NCBI GenBank assembly: GCA_938028835.1
Contig: CALIMJ010000003.1
Location: forward strand, 1-35,585
Reading direction: 5' to 3'
Source: an uncultured bacterium
GTDB lineage: Bacteria > Sysuimicrobiota > Sysuimicrobiia > Sysuimicrobiales > Sysuimicrobiaceae
DNA length: 35,585 nucleotides
Shown piece after piece: positions 1 to 7,751 of the stretch. The position numbers and the translations under genes are program-made. The stretch's first letter is position 1; each line of letters begins with the position of its first letter. The notes below the pieces were generated by a model, which did not search any database, had not been told where the DNA came from, and saw nothing but the letters and a program-made list of their open reading frames with translations.

Positions 1-1533
1 CTCCTGTCTGGGGGGAACGCCATAGATGCGGCCGTGGCCACGGCCGCGGTGCTGGGCGTGGTCCAGCCCATGATGAGTGGCGTGGGCGGCGATACTTTCC
101 TCCTCTACTACCACGCCGCGGAAGGTCGGGTCTGGGCCCTCAATGGTAGTGGCATCGCCCCCTATGCGGCCACCCGCGAGTTCTTCCTCGACCGGGGTTA
201 CAGGCGGATGCCCTTGCGCGGCATGCTCTCCGTCTCCGTGCCCGGGGCGGTGGACGCCATGGTCACCGCGCTCGACCGGTGGGGAAGCGGGAGGTTCTCC
301 CTCGCACAGCTGCTGGAGCCCGCGATCTTGTACGCGGAAGAGGGGTTCCCGGTGACGGAAAAGGTGAGCGCCTGGATCGCGGAGGCAGAGGAGCTGCTCA
401 AAGCCCATCCCTCCACCGCCCGGATCTACTTGCCGGAGGGCAGACCGCCGCGCCCCGGAGAGATCCTGGTGCAGACGGACCTCGCGCAAACCCTGCGTTG
501 GATCGCCCAGGGCGGCCGCGAGGTCTTCTACCGGGGCGAGCTGGCCCGAACCATCGTCCGCCACTGCCGGGAGCGCGGGGGGTTGCTCACGGAGCGGGAG
601 TTCGCGGAGCACCAGAGCGAGATCTACGCGCCGCTCCAGACCACCTACCGCGGCTACCGCGTCCTGACCACGGCTCCCCCCTCCCAGGGCCTCATCCTGC
701 TGGAAATGCTCAACATCCTGGAGGAGTTCGGGCTTTCTCGGCTGGGCTGGGGGTCTCCCGATAGCGTCCACCCCATGGTGGAGGCCAAAAAGCTGGCCTT
801 CGCGGACCGGCTGGGCTACGTGGGCGATCCCCGGTTTGTGGACCCGCCCGTGGAGACGCTCCTTTCCAAGCAATATGCCCGCCGTCGGGCCGGGGAGATC
901 GATCCCTGGCGGGCTAGCGCCGAGCCGCGGCCCGGCACGCTGCGGGAGGAACTGGGCGCCACCACCTACTTCGCGGCGGCGGACGCGGAGGGAAATCTCG
1001 TCTCCTACATCACCAGCCTCTCCGCGAGCTTCGGCTGCGGGGAGGTGGTGGAGGGGACAGGGATCCTGCTGAACAACCGGGCTGGGAGGGGATTCACCCT
1101 CGAGGCGGGGCATCCGAACGTGATCGCGCCCGGCAAGCGCACCATGCACACCCTGATGTGCTTCATGGCTCTTCACCCGGACGGGCGTCCCTTCCTGGTG
1201 TGGGGCACCCCGGGCGGGGACGGACAGCCCCAGTGGTGCGTCCAGGTGTTCACCAACCTCGTGGATTTCGGCATGAACGTCCAGCAGGCCGTGGAGGCGC
1301 CCCGCTGGCTGAGCTTTCCCGGTACGGACCCCGCGGACCTGCCGGCACCCTTCGAGCTGCGCATGGAACCCGGCTTCCCCGAGGAGACGGTTAAGGAGTT
1401 GCAACGGCGAGGACACCGGGCGGTGCCCATGTCCGGATTCGCCGGTGGGGCGCAGGTCATCCTTGTGGATCCCGCAGGGGTGTATCACGGAGGCTCCGAT
1501 CCCCGGGTGGACGGAGCCGCTGTGGGGTGGTGA
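1..1533 (+). CDS. ggt: Gamma-glutamyltransferase (5'-truncated by window edge)
   Basis: The reading frame is open from base 1, so the start lies upstream; the GTG at 34 is internal. The visible part begins with the family motif GGNAIDAAVATA and continues with PMMSGVGGD, both typical of the N-terminal region of gamma-glutamyltransferases (Ntn hydrolases that cleave glutathione and related gamma-glutamyl amides, usually outside the membrane). The self-processing site is the Thr-Thr pair coded at 961-966, and the first Thr should be the nucleophile of the mature small subunit. The usual TTH is TTY here. The downstream segment EGTGILLNN and the PGGDGQPQ segment fit the small subunit. Roughly 60 N-terminal residues, including any signal peptide, are missing. 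The family call is firm; the exact substrate (glutathione, or another gamma-glutamyl or cephalosporin-type amide) is not. Confidence 0.93.
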   Translation, partial: LLSGGNAIDAAVATAAVLGVVQPMMSGVGGDTFLLYYHAAEGRVWALNGSGIAPYAATREFFLDRGYRRMPLRGMLSVSVPGAVDAMVTALDRWGSGRFSLAQLLEPAILYAEEGFPVTEKVSAWIAEAEELLKAHPSTARIYLPEGRPPRPGEILVQTDLAQTLRWIAQGGREVFYRGELARTIVRHCRERGGLLTEREFAEHQSEIYAPLQTTYRGYRVLTTAPPSQGLILLEMLNILEEFGLSRLGWGSPDSVHPMVEAKKLAFADRLGYVGDPRFVDPPVETLLSKQYARRRAGEIDPWRASAEPRPGTLREELGATTYFAAADAEGNLVSYITSLSASFGCGEVVEGTGILLNNRAGRGFTLEAGHPNVIAPGKRTMHTLMCFMALHPDGRPFLVWGTPGGDGQPQWCVQVFTNLVDFGMNVQQAVEAPRWLSFPGTDPADLPAPFELRMEPGFPEETVKELQRRGHRAVPMSGFAGGAQVILVDPAGVYHGGSDPRVDGAAVGW

Positions 1534-1714
1534 GGGACGTCCCGCCCAGAGAGGCGTCCCGACCCACCGGCCTTCGACGAGTGGGCCGACAGTCTGTGGC
1601 CGTGGGGCGGGAACGGGCAACCGTGCCGACGGACAGCCGTGGCGGTTATGTGGTCTGGGCAAAGCGCAGGAGTGCGGCGGGGTTGCCTGCAAAGAAAATG
1701 CGGGAGGTGGGAGC

Positions 1715-2235
1715 ATGCGCTGGTGGGGGACCACAACAACGTGGGCTTGGTCCGCGGGGCGCGGCCGATGGTGCGCGGCTTGACCGCCAAGCGGATCCGT
1801 GAGGGCGTGGGCGTCACCACCGCCACCTCCATCCCCTCCTTCCACCACGACCAGGGCAGCCGCTCGCGGGCTCAACACCCTCTCCCTGCTAAAAGTGGGG
1901 GAGGTCCGGATGGCGCATCTGGCGGACGTGGGGCAGCCCGCCTTGACCGACGGCCAGCTGCGGGCGCTGAGCAGGCTCGACGTGCTGTGATCCCCGCGGG
2001 CGCCGGGCCCTTCCCCAGGGTGCCGGCGAGGCCACCCGGATCACGGAGCAACTCCGGCCCGCGGTGGTCATCCCCATGCATGACAACACCGCCGCCCGGC
2101 CGGACTGGCCCGGGACGGATGAGGGACCGTTTCTGGCGGCAAGCCGGACGTCCTGGGCTCCGGGGTCACGTACGAGGTCCGGAAAGGCCGTCTTCCCCCC
2201 GACCCGCGTGGCAGCGATGGACTGGAGACAGAGTT
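1715..2235 (+). pseudogene. Frameshifted remnant of MBL-fold hydrolase (UlaG/YycJ-like)
   Basis: No single frame codes a protein here, but consecutive pieces of a metallo-beta-lactamase-fold hydrolase appear in order in different frames. Around 1729 frame 1 gives DHNNVGLVRGARPMVRG and then IPSFHHDQGS. Near 1880-1990 frame 2 gives RGLNTLSLLKVGEVRMAHLADVG broken by a stop in DVL. Frame 1 resumes with IPAGAGPF. Near 2030-2130 frame 3 gives EATRITEQLRPAVVIPMHDN and PFLA. Frame 2 then gives KPDVLGSGVTYEVRKGRLPP, and frame 3 ends with TRVAAMDW. This order matches the metal-binding loop, HLGD loop and PMH loop of the family. At least four frameshifts and a missing N-terminus argue for a decayed gene rather than one sequencing error. 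The remaining bases of the 1534-2314 gap show nothing else I can support. Confidence 0.62.
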
Positions 2236-2314
2236 TCCCGTCGCCGCGGGTCCGCCACGGTGCGGGGAGGGCTCACGTTGGACGCTGTTGCCCGGGGTGC
2301 ACCGTGGTGGACTC

Positions 2315-3079
2315 TTACTGGACCAGCCGGCGGCGCAGCAGCACCGCCGGTAAGGGCAGGAAAGCCACGGCCACCACCGCCAGCCAGACTAGATCCGGGA
2401 CCGCCACCGCGGGGCTCCCGAAGGCCAGGGCCCGAGTCGCCCGCACCACGTGGTACAGGGGCGTGAACCACGCGGCGGTCTGCACCCAGCCCGGCAGGGC
2501 GTCCAGAGGGAAGAAGATGCCGCTGAACATGAACATGGGCGTGATCCACAGTGAGAAGTAGTACGTGAACAGGTCGATGGAGGGGGTGAGCGCGGTGAAC
2601 GCCAGGGCCACCGCGGAGAACACGACCCCGCTGACGAAAAACACCCCGGGGAGGGTTAGCGCCCACGGGGACCGCACCACGCCGAACAGGGCCACCACCA
2701 GGAGGAAGGCGGTCCCGTAGATCACGCTACGGGTGGCGCCCCACAGGACTTCCCCGACCGCGACGTCCTCCGCGGACAGGGGCGTGGTCACGATGGCGTC
2801 GTAGGACCGGTCGTAGTAGAACTGCACGTAGGCGTTGTAGGTGCACTCGAAGGTGGCGCCGAACATCGCCGCGGACGCCGCCAGGCCGGTGGCCACAAAT
2901 GCCACGTAGGGGAGGCCCTGGATCTCCCGCAGGTAGGCCCCGAGCCCGAGCCCCAGGGCCAGCAGGTAGAGGACAGGTTCCAGGAAGTTCTCCGGAACCG
3001 TGAAGGCGAACGTCTTCCGGAAGATCAGGAGGTTCCGCTGCCAGAAGCGGAAGGCTCCCACGGGGGAGAAGTCCATCAC
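2315..3079 (-). CDS. ABC-2 type exporter permease, NodJ-like
   Basis: This is a 254-residue integral membrane protein with about six hydrophobic segments. The N-terminal part (WQRNLLIFRKTFAF, then a hydrophobic helix ending LGLGLGAYL) resembles NodJ and related ABC-2 permeases, which form the membrane channel of exporters for polyketide-like drugs, lipids or oligosaccharides. The middle holds the family-like stretch YDAIVTTPLSAEDV after the second helix. Its ATG overlaps the stop of the upstream ATPase gene as ATGA, so the two are translationally coupled and make one transporter. There are two adjacent ATG codons (3074-3079), and the first was used. The exported substrate cannot be read from the sequence. 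Confidence 0.88.
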   Translation of the reverse strand: MMDFSPVGAFRFWQRNLLIFRKTFAFTVPENFLEPVLYLLALGLGLGAYLREIQGLPYVAFVATGLAASAAMFGATFECTYNAYVQFYYDRSYDAIVTTPLSAEDVAVGEVLWGATRSVIYGTAFLLVVALFGVVRSPWALTLPGVFFVSGVVFSAVALAFTALTPSIDLFTYYFSLWITPMFMFSGIFFPLDALPGWVQTAAWFTPLYHVVRATRALAFGSPAVAVPDLVWLAVVAVAFLPLPAVLLRRRLVQ

Positions 3080-4002
3080 TCCCGCAACCTCCTGCCCGTG
3101 AGCCGCAGGAAGACGTCTTCGAGGGTCGCCCGCCTCAGGACCACGGCCTCCAGGGGAAGCCGCAGGGCCCGCACCCGGTGCAACAGCTCCTCGCCATCGC
3201 GGGTGTGCAGGAACACCCGGTCGCCTGCCACCTCAAACCCCTCCGCCAGCCCCGCCGCCTGCTCCGCCACGGCTCCCGCCAGGGCCCCGTCCCCAGCCAC
3301 CTGCAGCTCCACCACCTCCCGCCCCACGTAACGCTCGACCAGCTCCCGGGGCGGACCTTCGGCCACGATCCGCCCGTGGTCCACGATGGCCACGCGGTCG
3401 CACAGGTGCTCGGCCTCCTCCATGTAGTGGGTGGTGAGGATCTGAGTCACCCCCGCGCGCTTGAGCTGCCGCAGTCGGTCCCACAGCGCGTGGCGCGCCT
3501 GGGGATCCAACCCGGTGGTGGGCTCGTCCAGGACCAGCAGCCGCGGGTTGGCCATGAGGGCTCGAGCGATCATCAGACGTCGCTGCATCCCGCCGGACAG
3601 TTTCGACACCCGGTCGTCCGCGCGTGCCTCCAACTCCGCAAAGGTCAGCAGCTCGTCCGCCCGCCGCCGCGCCTCCTCCCAGGTGAGGTCGAAGTACCGT
3701 CCGTACACCACCAGGTTCTCCCGGACGGTCAAGGCGTCGTCCAGGGTCACGGCCTGGTGCACCACTCCCAGCTGGCGCTTGATGGCCCTCGCGTGGCGCG
3801 GCACGTCGAGGCCGAACACGCGCAACACCCCGGCCGTGGGGCGGGCGGTGCAGCAGATCATGCGCATGGTAGTGGTTTTACCCGCCCCGTTGGGGCCGAG
3901 GAAGCCGTAGCATTCCCCCTCCTGGACCTGGAAGGAGATCCCATCCACGGCCACCAGATTCCCGAACCGTTTAACCAGCTCCTCCGCTTCCACCAGGGCC
4001 AC
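3076..4002 (-). CDS. ABC exporter ATP-binding protein, NodI-like
   Basis: The predicted protein has 308 residues from the GTG at 4000-4002 and begins with MALVEAEELVKRFGN, the normal N-terminus of the family. The open frame extends much further upstream but reads without similarity, so the longer form is rejected. Walker A (GPNGAGKTT) is at about 36-44, the signature LSGGMQ at 135-140 and Walker B LLVLDEP at 155-161, followed by the D-loop GLD. The C-terminal third ends with the typical DVFLRLTG block of DrrA/NodI-type ATPases. It energises the permease coded next to it. No good ribosome binding site precedes the chosen GTG. The gene is divergent from the AhpD-like gene 127 bases away, so both promoters should lie in 4003-4128. 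Confidence 0.88.
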   Translation of the reverse strand: MALVEAEELVKRFGNLVAVDGISFQVQEGECYGFLGPNGAGKTTTMRMICCTARPTAGVLRVFGLDVPRHARAIKRQLGVVHQAVTLDDALTVRENLVVYGRYFDLTWEEARRRADELLTFAELEARADDRVSKLSGGMQRRLMIARALMANPRLLVLDEPTTGLDPQARHALWDRLRQLKRAGVTQILTTHYMEEAEHLCDRVAIVDHGRIVAEGPPRELVERYVGREVVELQVAGDGALAGAVAEQAAGLAEGFEVAGDRVFLHTRDGEELLHRVRALRLPLEAVVLRRATLEDVFLRLTGRRLRE

Positions 4003-4128
4003 ACGTGCTGGATTCGAAGGGCGGCCGCCAACCTCCTCGGCCGGCGGTTGCTCGATCGCTCGCGGCCCGGTATGGTGGGCCCTGAGGCCGTGGGACGGCC
4101 AGCACGGACCGCTGCGGAGGTGAAACCT

Positions 4129-4464
4129 ATGGCGCACGAGGTATACCCGCACCCCACGCGGGAGCTGGCGGCCAGGCGTCGGGAGCTGCAGCCCCAGATC
4201 CTGGAGGCCTTCCGACACTTCTCCCAGCAGGTGTTCGCCGAGGGGGCACTTCCCGCGAAGACCAAACAGCTCATCGCGGTGGCGGTGGCCCACGTGACGC
4301 AGTGTCCCTACTGTATCCGCAGCCACACCCGCGCCGCCCGGCAGCACGGCGCGACTCCGGAGGAGATCATGGAGGCCATCTGGGTGGCCGCAGAGATGCG
4401 GGCGGGCGCTGCCTACGCCCACGCCCTGCTGGCTCTGGACGCGCTGGAGGAGGGCGGCGGCTAG
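4129..4464 (+). CDS. AhpD-like carboxymuconolactone decarboxylase-family protein
   Basis: This 111-residue protein begins at an ATG preceded by GCGGAGGTG at the right distance. The central motif CPYCIRSHTRAA has the CxxC plus a downstream His of the AhpD-like peroxidase/thiol-oxidoreductase branch of the family, and the flanking segments (TKQLIAVAVAHVTQC and EEIMEAIWVAAEMRAGAAYAH) fit the all-helical fold. Such proteins commonly work as small thiol-dependent peroxide reductases or stress proteins in the cytoplasm. It is transcribed away from the ABC exporter and converges on the pilin-like gene. The family is certain; the specific electron donor and substrate are not. Confidence 0.9.
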   Translation: MAHEVYPHPTRELAARRRELQPQILEAFRHFSQQVFAEGALPAKTKQLIAVAVAHVTQCPYCIRSHTRAARQHGATPEEIMEAIWVAAEMRAGAAYAHALLALDALEEGGG

Positions 4465-4492
4465 ATCGTGCGGTACGGTCCTCCGGCCGCTA

Positions 4493-4867
4493 TCAGAACC
4501 CCGAGGAGCTGACGGTGGAGGTGCCGTCGCCGGAGAGGGTCACGGTCACCGTGGCTCCCTCCACCCGGGTCCCCGAGCGGCCCGTGGCCACCATCTGGCA
4601 GGTGGTACCGCCGCACGAGACGTAGGAGAAGTCCCAGTTCTCCGTTGGCACCGGAGAGGCGCTGAACCCGTCGAAGGTCTGCCTCTCTGCGTAGAAGCTC
4701 CAGGCGAACTCCCGCATCTCCTGCAGGCGCTCCGCGGCCTCGGCGAAGTACGCGTTGCGACGCGCGGCGAGGTACGAGGGAAACGCCAGGGCCAGCAGGA
4801 TGCCCAGGATGACCAGGACCATGATCAGCTCGACCAGGGTGAAGCCGGCCTCGGATCTGCCGCGCAC
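4493..4867 (-). CDS. Type IV pilin-like protein
   Basis: The protein starts with the prepilin signature: a short charged leader MRGRSEAG, a cleavage site between Gly and Phe, then FTLVELIMVLVILGILLAL with Glu at mature position 5. The GTG at 4867 is preferred because AAGGAGGG lies about five bases upstream and it gives a normal 8-residue leader; the frame is open to an upstream start at 4897. The mature part is about 116 residues: an N-terminal helix (through residue 60), then a small beta domain with one Cys pair (SCGGTTC), which is likely a disulfide. It would be cut by a prepilin peptidase and built into a pilus or a secretion/competence pseudopilus. No assembly genes lie nearby, so the role is unclear. 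Confidence 0.85.
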   Translation of the reverse strand: MRGRSEAGFTLVELIMVLVILGILLALAFPSYLAARRNAYFAEAAERLQEMREFAWSFYAERQTFDGFSASPVPTENWDFSYVSCGGTTCQMVATGRSGTRVEGATVTVTLSGDGTSTVSSSGF

Positions 4868-4951
4868 GGGAGCCCTCCTTCCTGTTTCCCCCCGCACGCG
4901 GGTATTTACCCAAAAGGAGGCGGACTTAGACCCGCGGAGGGATGAATCCCT

Positions 4952-5362
4952 TTACCCTTCCGGATGTCCGGGCCGTCGCACGGTACCCTGCGGTCCGGCT
5001 GCCAGTTCCCGGAGGGGGCAGTACGCGTCGAGCCAGCTTGTGAGCTGCTCCCGCGCCCAGTGCGCCCACGGGCGGTCGCCGTACTCGGCCCGCCGGGCGG
5101 CCGAAAAAACCCGCAGGTCGTCCCCTCCACCCCGCCCTGCGAACGAAAGCAGGAGCTGGCACGGATAGTGCACGCACAGGCCACAGTGCTCCACCCGCCG
5201 GCGCTTCGCGCACAGCCGGATGGGGCAGGCCGCCTGCCCCAGGAACTGTTCCTGGGACGCGCACGAAAAGGGGAGCCCCTCGTACCAGACGCTGCCCTCC
5301 CAGTAAGCCCCACAGACCCCCGCGTACCGCTCCACTTGCGTCCCTCGCCAGTCGCCTCCCAT
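4952..5362 (-). CDS. DUF3795-type cysteine-rich protein
   Basis: The protein has 136 residues from an ATG preceded by GGAGG nine bases upstream. Seven cysteines are spread as C17, C34, C46, C51, C60, C63 and C68, with the tail motif CPIRLCAKRRRVEHCGLC followed by YPC. This is the pattern of DUF3795 proteins, small predicted zinc- or iron-binding proteins of unknown function. The usual N-terminal CGxxCxxC block is altered here (VCGAYWEG), so one metal-ligand group may be weakened. The gene lies upstream of the pilin-like gene on the same strand and is divergent from the copper operon, with about 96 bases between the starts. Confidence 0.72.
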   Translation of the reverse strand: MGGDWRGTQVERYAGVCGAYWEGSVWYEGLPFSCASQEQFLGQAACPIRLCAKRRRVEHCGLCVHYPCQLLLSFAGRGGGDDLRVFSAARRAEYGDRPWAHWAREQLTSWLDAYCPLRELAAGPQGTVRRPGHPEG

Positions 5363-5458
5363 AGCGGGTCGCCTCCTGCTTCCAGTTAGCGGGGCACCGA
5401 CTCGCCCGGCTATCGGCTCGACGCCCGATTGCGGACCCGTGGTATCCTGGGGACCGGA

Positions 5459-5833
5459 ATGGTCGGCGTGCGCCTCGCTGCGGCGCTGTGGGCCCTCCTC
5501 CTGTTGGGCCCTCTACTCGACCCCCACGCCCACGACCCATACCACACCCACTGGGTGCTGTCCGAGGCCGCGGGGAGCGGGCGATGGGACGTACCGGCCG
5601 GCCAGTTGCCGGCACGGCCGGATCGGTCGCCGCATGCCCCCGGGGTGGTTTGGCTCCGCGGCGCAGATCCGTCTGTGCCGGCGGTGGTGCACGCGGGAGT
5701 GCTGGCCCCGGGGCTCGGCGCTGCACCTCAACTGATCCCGCCCGGCCCCGCTCAGCGGCTAGACGCGGACTCCCGCAGCTTCTGGACTTCCGCGGACCCG
5801 GACCCCCAGGATCCCCCTCCCCGCGGCGCCTGA
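5459..5833 (+). CDS. Small secreted His-rich hypothetical protein, first gene of the copper operon
   Basis: I do not recognise this 124-residue protein. From the ATG at 5459 it begins with a short basic start and a long hydrophobic stretch (LAAALWALLLLGPLL) that looks like a signal peptide or anchor. The motif DPHAHDPYHTHW follows at once, with four His residues in nine positions. The rest is rich in Pro, Ala and Gly and looks disordered, with a further His in SPHAPG and VVHAG. It sits 63 bases before the Sco1 gene on the same strand, so a metal-handling or signal role in copper delivery is an inference from position and His content. It resembles in layout the small His-containing proteins found beside copper genes, but I cannot assign a family. 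The ribosome binding site is weak (GGGGACC). Confidence 0.55.
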   Translation: MVGVRLAAALWALLLLGPLLDPHAHDPYHTHWVLSEAAGSGRWDVPAGQLPARPDRSPHAPGVVWLRGADPSVPAVVHAGVLAPGLGAAPQLIPPGPAQRLDADSRSFWTSADPDPQDPPPRGA

Positions 5834-5896
5834 CCACGCGTCGCGGTTCACGACCGAAGAGTTGCCGGCGTCTCCGTCGGGCGGAGGAGGCATACC

Positions 5897-6499
5897 ATGA
5901 CGTGGAGGATCATGGCTGTCCTGGCCGTCCTGGGCGCGTCAGTCGCGTCCACGGCCGGCTGTTCCCGCACCGAACCTCTGCGTGGCCAGCAGCTGGACCC
6001 CCCTCGGTCGCTACCGGACCTGGTGGCCCGGGACCAGCGAGGCCAGATGTTCCGGCTGGCGGACCAGCGGGGCAAGGTGGTAGTGCTGTTCTTCGGCTAC
6101 ACCACCTGTCCGGACGTGTGTCCGGCCACCCTAGCCCGGTGGAAGCGGGTCCGGCAGCAGCTGGGCCCCGACGGGGAGCGAGTGCGGTTCGTGTTCGTCA
6201 CCGTGGACCCCCAACGGGACACCGCTGAGAAGGTCAGGGAGTACCTGGAGCTGTTCAGCCCGGACTTCGTCGGGCTGGTGGGCTCCGAGTCTGACCTTCA
6301 GCCGTTCTACCGCGCCTTCGGCGCGGCGTTCGAGAAGGTGCCGCAGCCGGGCAGCGCCACCGGCTACCTGGTGGCGCACACCGCTGCCGTCCCGGTGGTG
6401 GACACCCAGGGGCGGTGGCGGCTGCGGTTCAACCCGGAGACGTCCGTGGAGGACTACGTGCACGACCTGCGCGTGCTACTCCGGGAGGGGAAGTCTTGA
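5897..6499 (+). CDS. Sco1/SenC copper chaperone lipoprotein
   Basis: The protein has 200 residues and starts at an ATG with a GGAGGAGG site. A hydrophobic signal ends in the lipobox STAGC (Cys22), so it should be a lipoprotein on the outside of the membrane. The thioredoxin-like fold carries the copper site CPDVC (Cys71, Cys75) and the distal His161 in YLVAHTAAV, all three expected ligands of Sco proteins. The family delivers copper to, or reduces thiols of, the CuA centre of cytochrome oxidase subunit II. No oxidase subunit gene is present in this window, so the client lies elsewhere. PCuAC follows 23 bases downstream, a common partner in the same pathway. Confidence 0.95.
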   Translation: MTWRIMAVLAVLGASVASTAGCSRTEPLRGQQLDPPRSLPDLVARDQRGQMFRLADQRGKVVVLFFGYTTCPDVCPATLARWKRVRQQLGPDGERVRFVFVTVDPQRDTAEKVREYLELFSPDFVGLVGSESDLQPFYRAFGAAFEKVPQPGSATGYLVAHTAAVPVVDTQGRWRLRFNPETSVEDYVHDLRVLLREGKS

Positions 6500-6522
6500 G
6501 AGCGAACTCAGGAGGGTTGAGG

Positions 6523-6966
6523 ATGAGGACGACCGCAATGCTCGCAGCCTTGCTGCTTGCCGCAGGCCTTGCCCAGGCAGGGCAGGCGCCGGTGGAGGTG
6601 AAGAACCCGTGGGCGCGTCCTGGGACCCGCGGGGGCAACAGCGCGGTGTACATGGAGATCCACAACGCCGAGTCGCAGGCTGACCGACTGGTGGCCGCGG
6701 GTACCGACGTGGCGGAGACCGTGGAGCTGCACGAGACCCGCATGGAAGGCGGGATGCACCGCATGCGCAAGGTGGAGGCCATCGAGGTACCCGCCAACGG
6801 CAGGGTGGAGCTACGACCGGGGGGCCTCCACGTCATGCTGATCAAGCTGAACACCGTCCTGCGGGTGGGTGACCGGTTTCCCCTGATCCTGCGGTTCGAG
6901 CGGGCCGGCCGGCTCACCGTGGAGGTGGTGGTGCGGGAGCAGGCGGCAGGAGGTGAACACCGGTGA
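6523..6966 (+). CDS. PCuAC copper chaperone (DUF461)
   Basis: The 147-residue protein starts at the ATG at 6523, with GGAGGG six bases upstream. It has a signal peptide (AALLLAAGLAQA). It contains the exact PCuAC copper-site spacing: His70, Met81 ten residues on, His103 twenty-one residues further, then Met105. Known members bind Cu(I) in the periplasm or outside the membrane and pass it to Sco1 and to the CuA site of cytochrome c oxidase. Its stop overlaps the start of the VKOR fusion as GTGA, so expression is coupled. Ligand set and length match the family well. Confidence 0.95.
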   Translation: MRTTAMLAALLLAAGLAQAGQAPVEVKNPWARPGTRGGNSAVYMEIHNAESQADRLVAAGTDVAETVELHETRMEGGMHRMRKVEAIEVPANGRVELRPGGLHVMLIKLNTVLRVGDRFPLILRFERAGRLTVEVVVREQAAGGEHR

Positions 6967-7751
6967 GAGCCCGCCGGGGCCCGCCGGGCTGGCCGCTGGC
7001 TAGCCTGGCGGCTGCAGGCTTCCTGTTGAGCGGCTACCTGTGGTTCGGCACCGGCGGGGCAGAGCTGCCGCTCTGCCCCGCCGGGAGCGGCTGTCAGGTG
7101 GTGCAGGCCAGCCGGTACGCCTCCCTCCTGGGAGTCCCCCTTCCCGTGTACGGGCTGGCCTACTACGGTACCCTGCTCGTGGTGGCGGGCTGGGGTACAG
7201 ACCCCGCGCGGCGCTGGCAGCTGGCCCTACCCCTGGCGGCTGCCGGTTCCGGAGCGACCCTGGTGTTCCTGGGTGTCCAGCGTTTCGTTCTGCAGACCTT
7301 CTGCTCCCTCTGCGTCCTGTCTGCCGTGCTCTCCTTCGCTCTGTTCGCCCTGAGCTGGACGTACGGTCGCCCCAGGGTACGGTGGCCGGTGGTGGTCCTG
7401 CCGGCGGTGGGTGCCGTCGTGGTGGTCCTGGGCGGGTACGCCCTGGCAGAACGGCAGGCGGTGGCCACCGCCTACGCGGAGGGACTGGCCAGACACCTGG
7501 CAGCGTCGGGCGCCAGGTTCTACGGAGCTTACTGGTGCCCCCACTGCACGGAGCAGAAGCGGATGTTCGGCCCGGCAGCCCGCTACCTCCCGTACGTGGA
7601 GTGCGACCCTCGCGCTCCGGACGGAAGGCCGGAGGAGTGCAGGGAGGCCGGGGTGCGGGCCTACCCCACGTGGGTGATCGGCGGGCGGAAGTACGAGGGG
7701 ACGATCCCCCTAGCGGACCTAGCCAGGCTGTCCGGCTACCCGCCGCCGTGA
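6963..7751 (+). CDS. VKOR-thioredoxin-like fusion protein
   Basis: The protein has 262 residues. The N-terminal half (about 10-165) is a bundle of hydrophobic helices of the vitamin K epoxide reductase family, with the loop cysteines C38 and C44 and the active CSLC (C114, C117). The C-terminal part (about 180-260) is a thioredoxin-like domain with CPHC (C192, C195) and a cis-Pro-type PTW at 235. Bacterial fusions of this type oxidise or transfer disulfides on the outer face, using quinone as the electron sink, in place of DsbA/DsbB. Extra cysteines at 214 and 226 may form a structural bridge. Its GTG overlaps the previous stop, and the next gene overlaps its own stop in the same way. A role in handling thiols of the copper chaperones or cytochromes c is an inference. 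Confidence 0.92.
   Translation: MRARRGPPGWPLASLAAAGFLLSGYLWFGTGGAELPLCPAGSGCQVVQASRYASLLGVPLPVYGLAYYGTLLVVAGWGTDPARRWQLALPLAAAGSGATLVFLGVQRFVLQTFCSLCVLSAVLSFALFALSWTYGRPRVRWPVVVLPAVGAVVVVLGGYALAERQAVATAYAEGLARHLAASGARFYGAYWCPHCTEQKRMFGPAARYLPYVECDPRAPDGRPEECREAGVRAYPTWVIGGRKYEGTIPLADLARLSGYPPP

Noticed and set aside
1534-1570. GGGACG/CGTCCC hairpin after the ggt gene
   Set aside because: Only six pairs with a 14-base loop and no T-tract, so it is not called as a terminator.
3178-4464. Long plus-strand frame across the ABC ATPase into the AhpD-like gene
   Set aside because: Only the last 111 residues match a family; the upstream part is antisense to a clear ATPase gene.
4906-4951. Possible weak terminator between DUF3795 and the pilin-like gene
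   Set aside because: A GCGGGT-type stem with two G-U pairs before TCCTTTT could form, but it is too weak to call.
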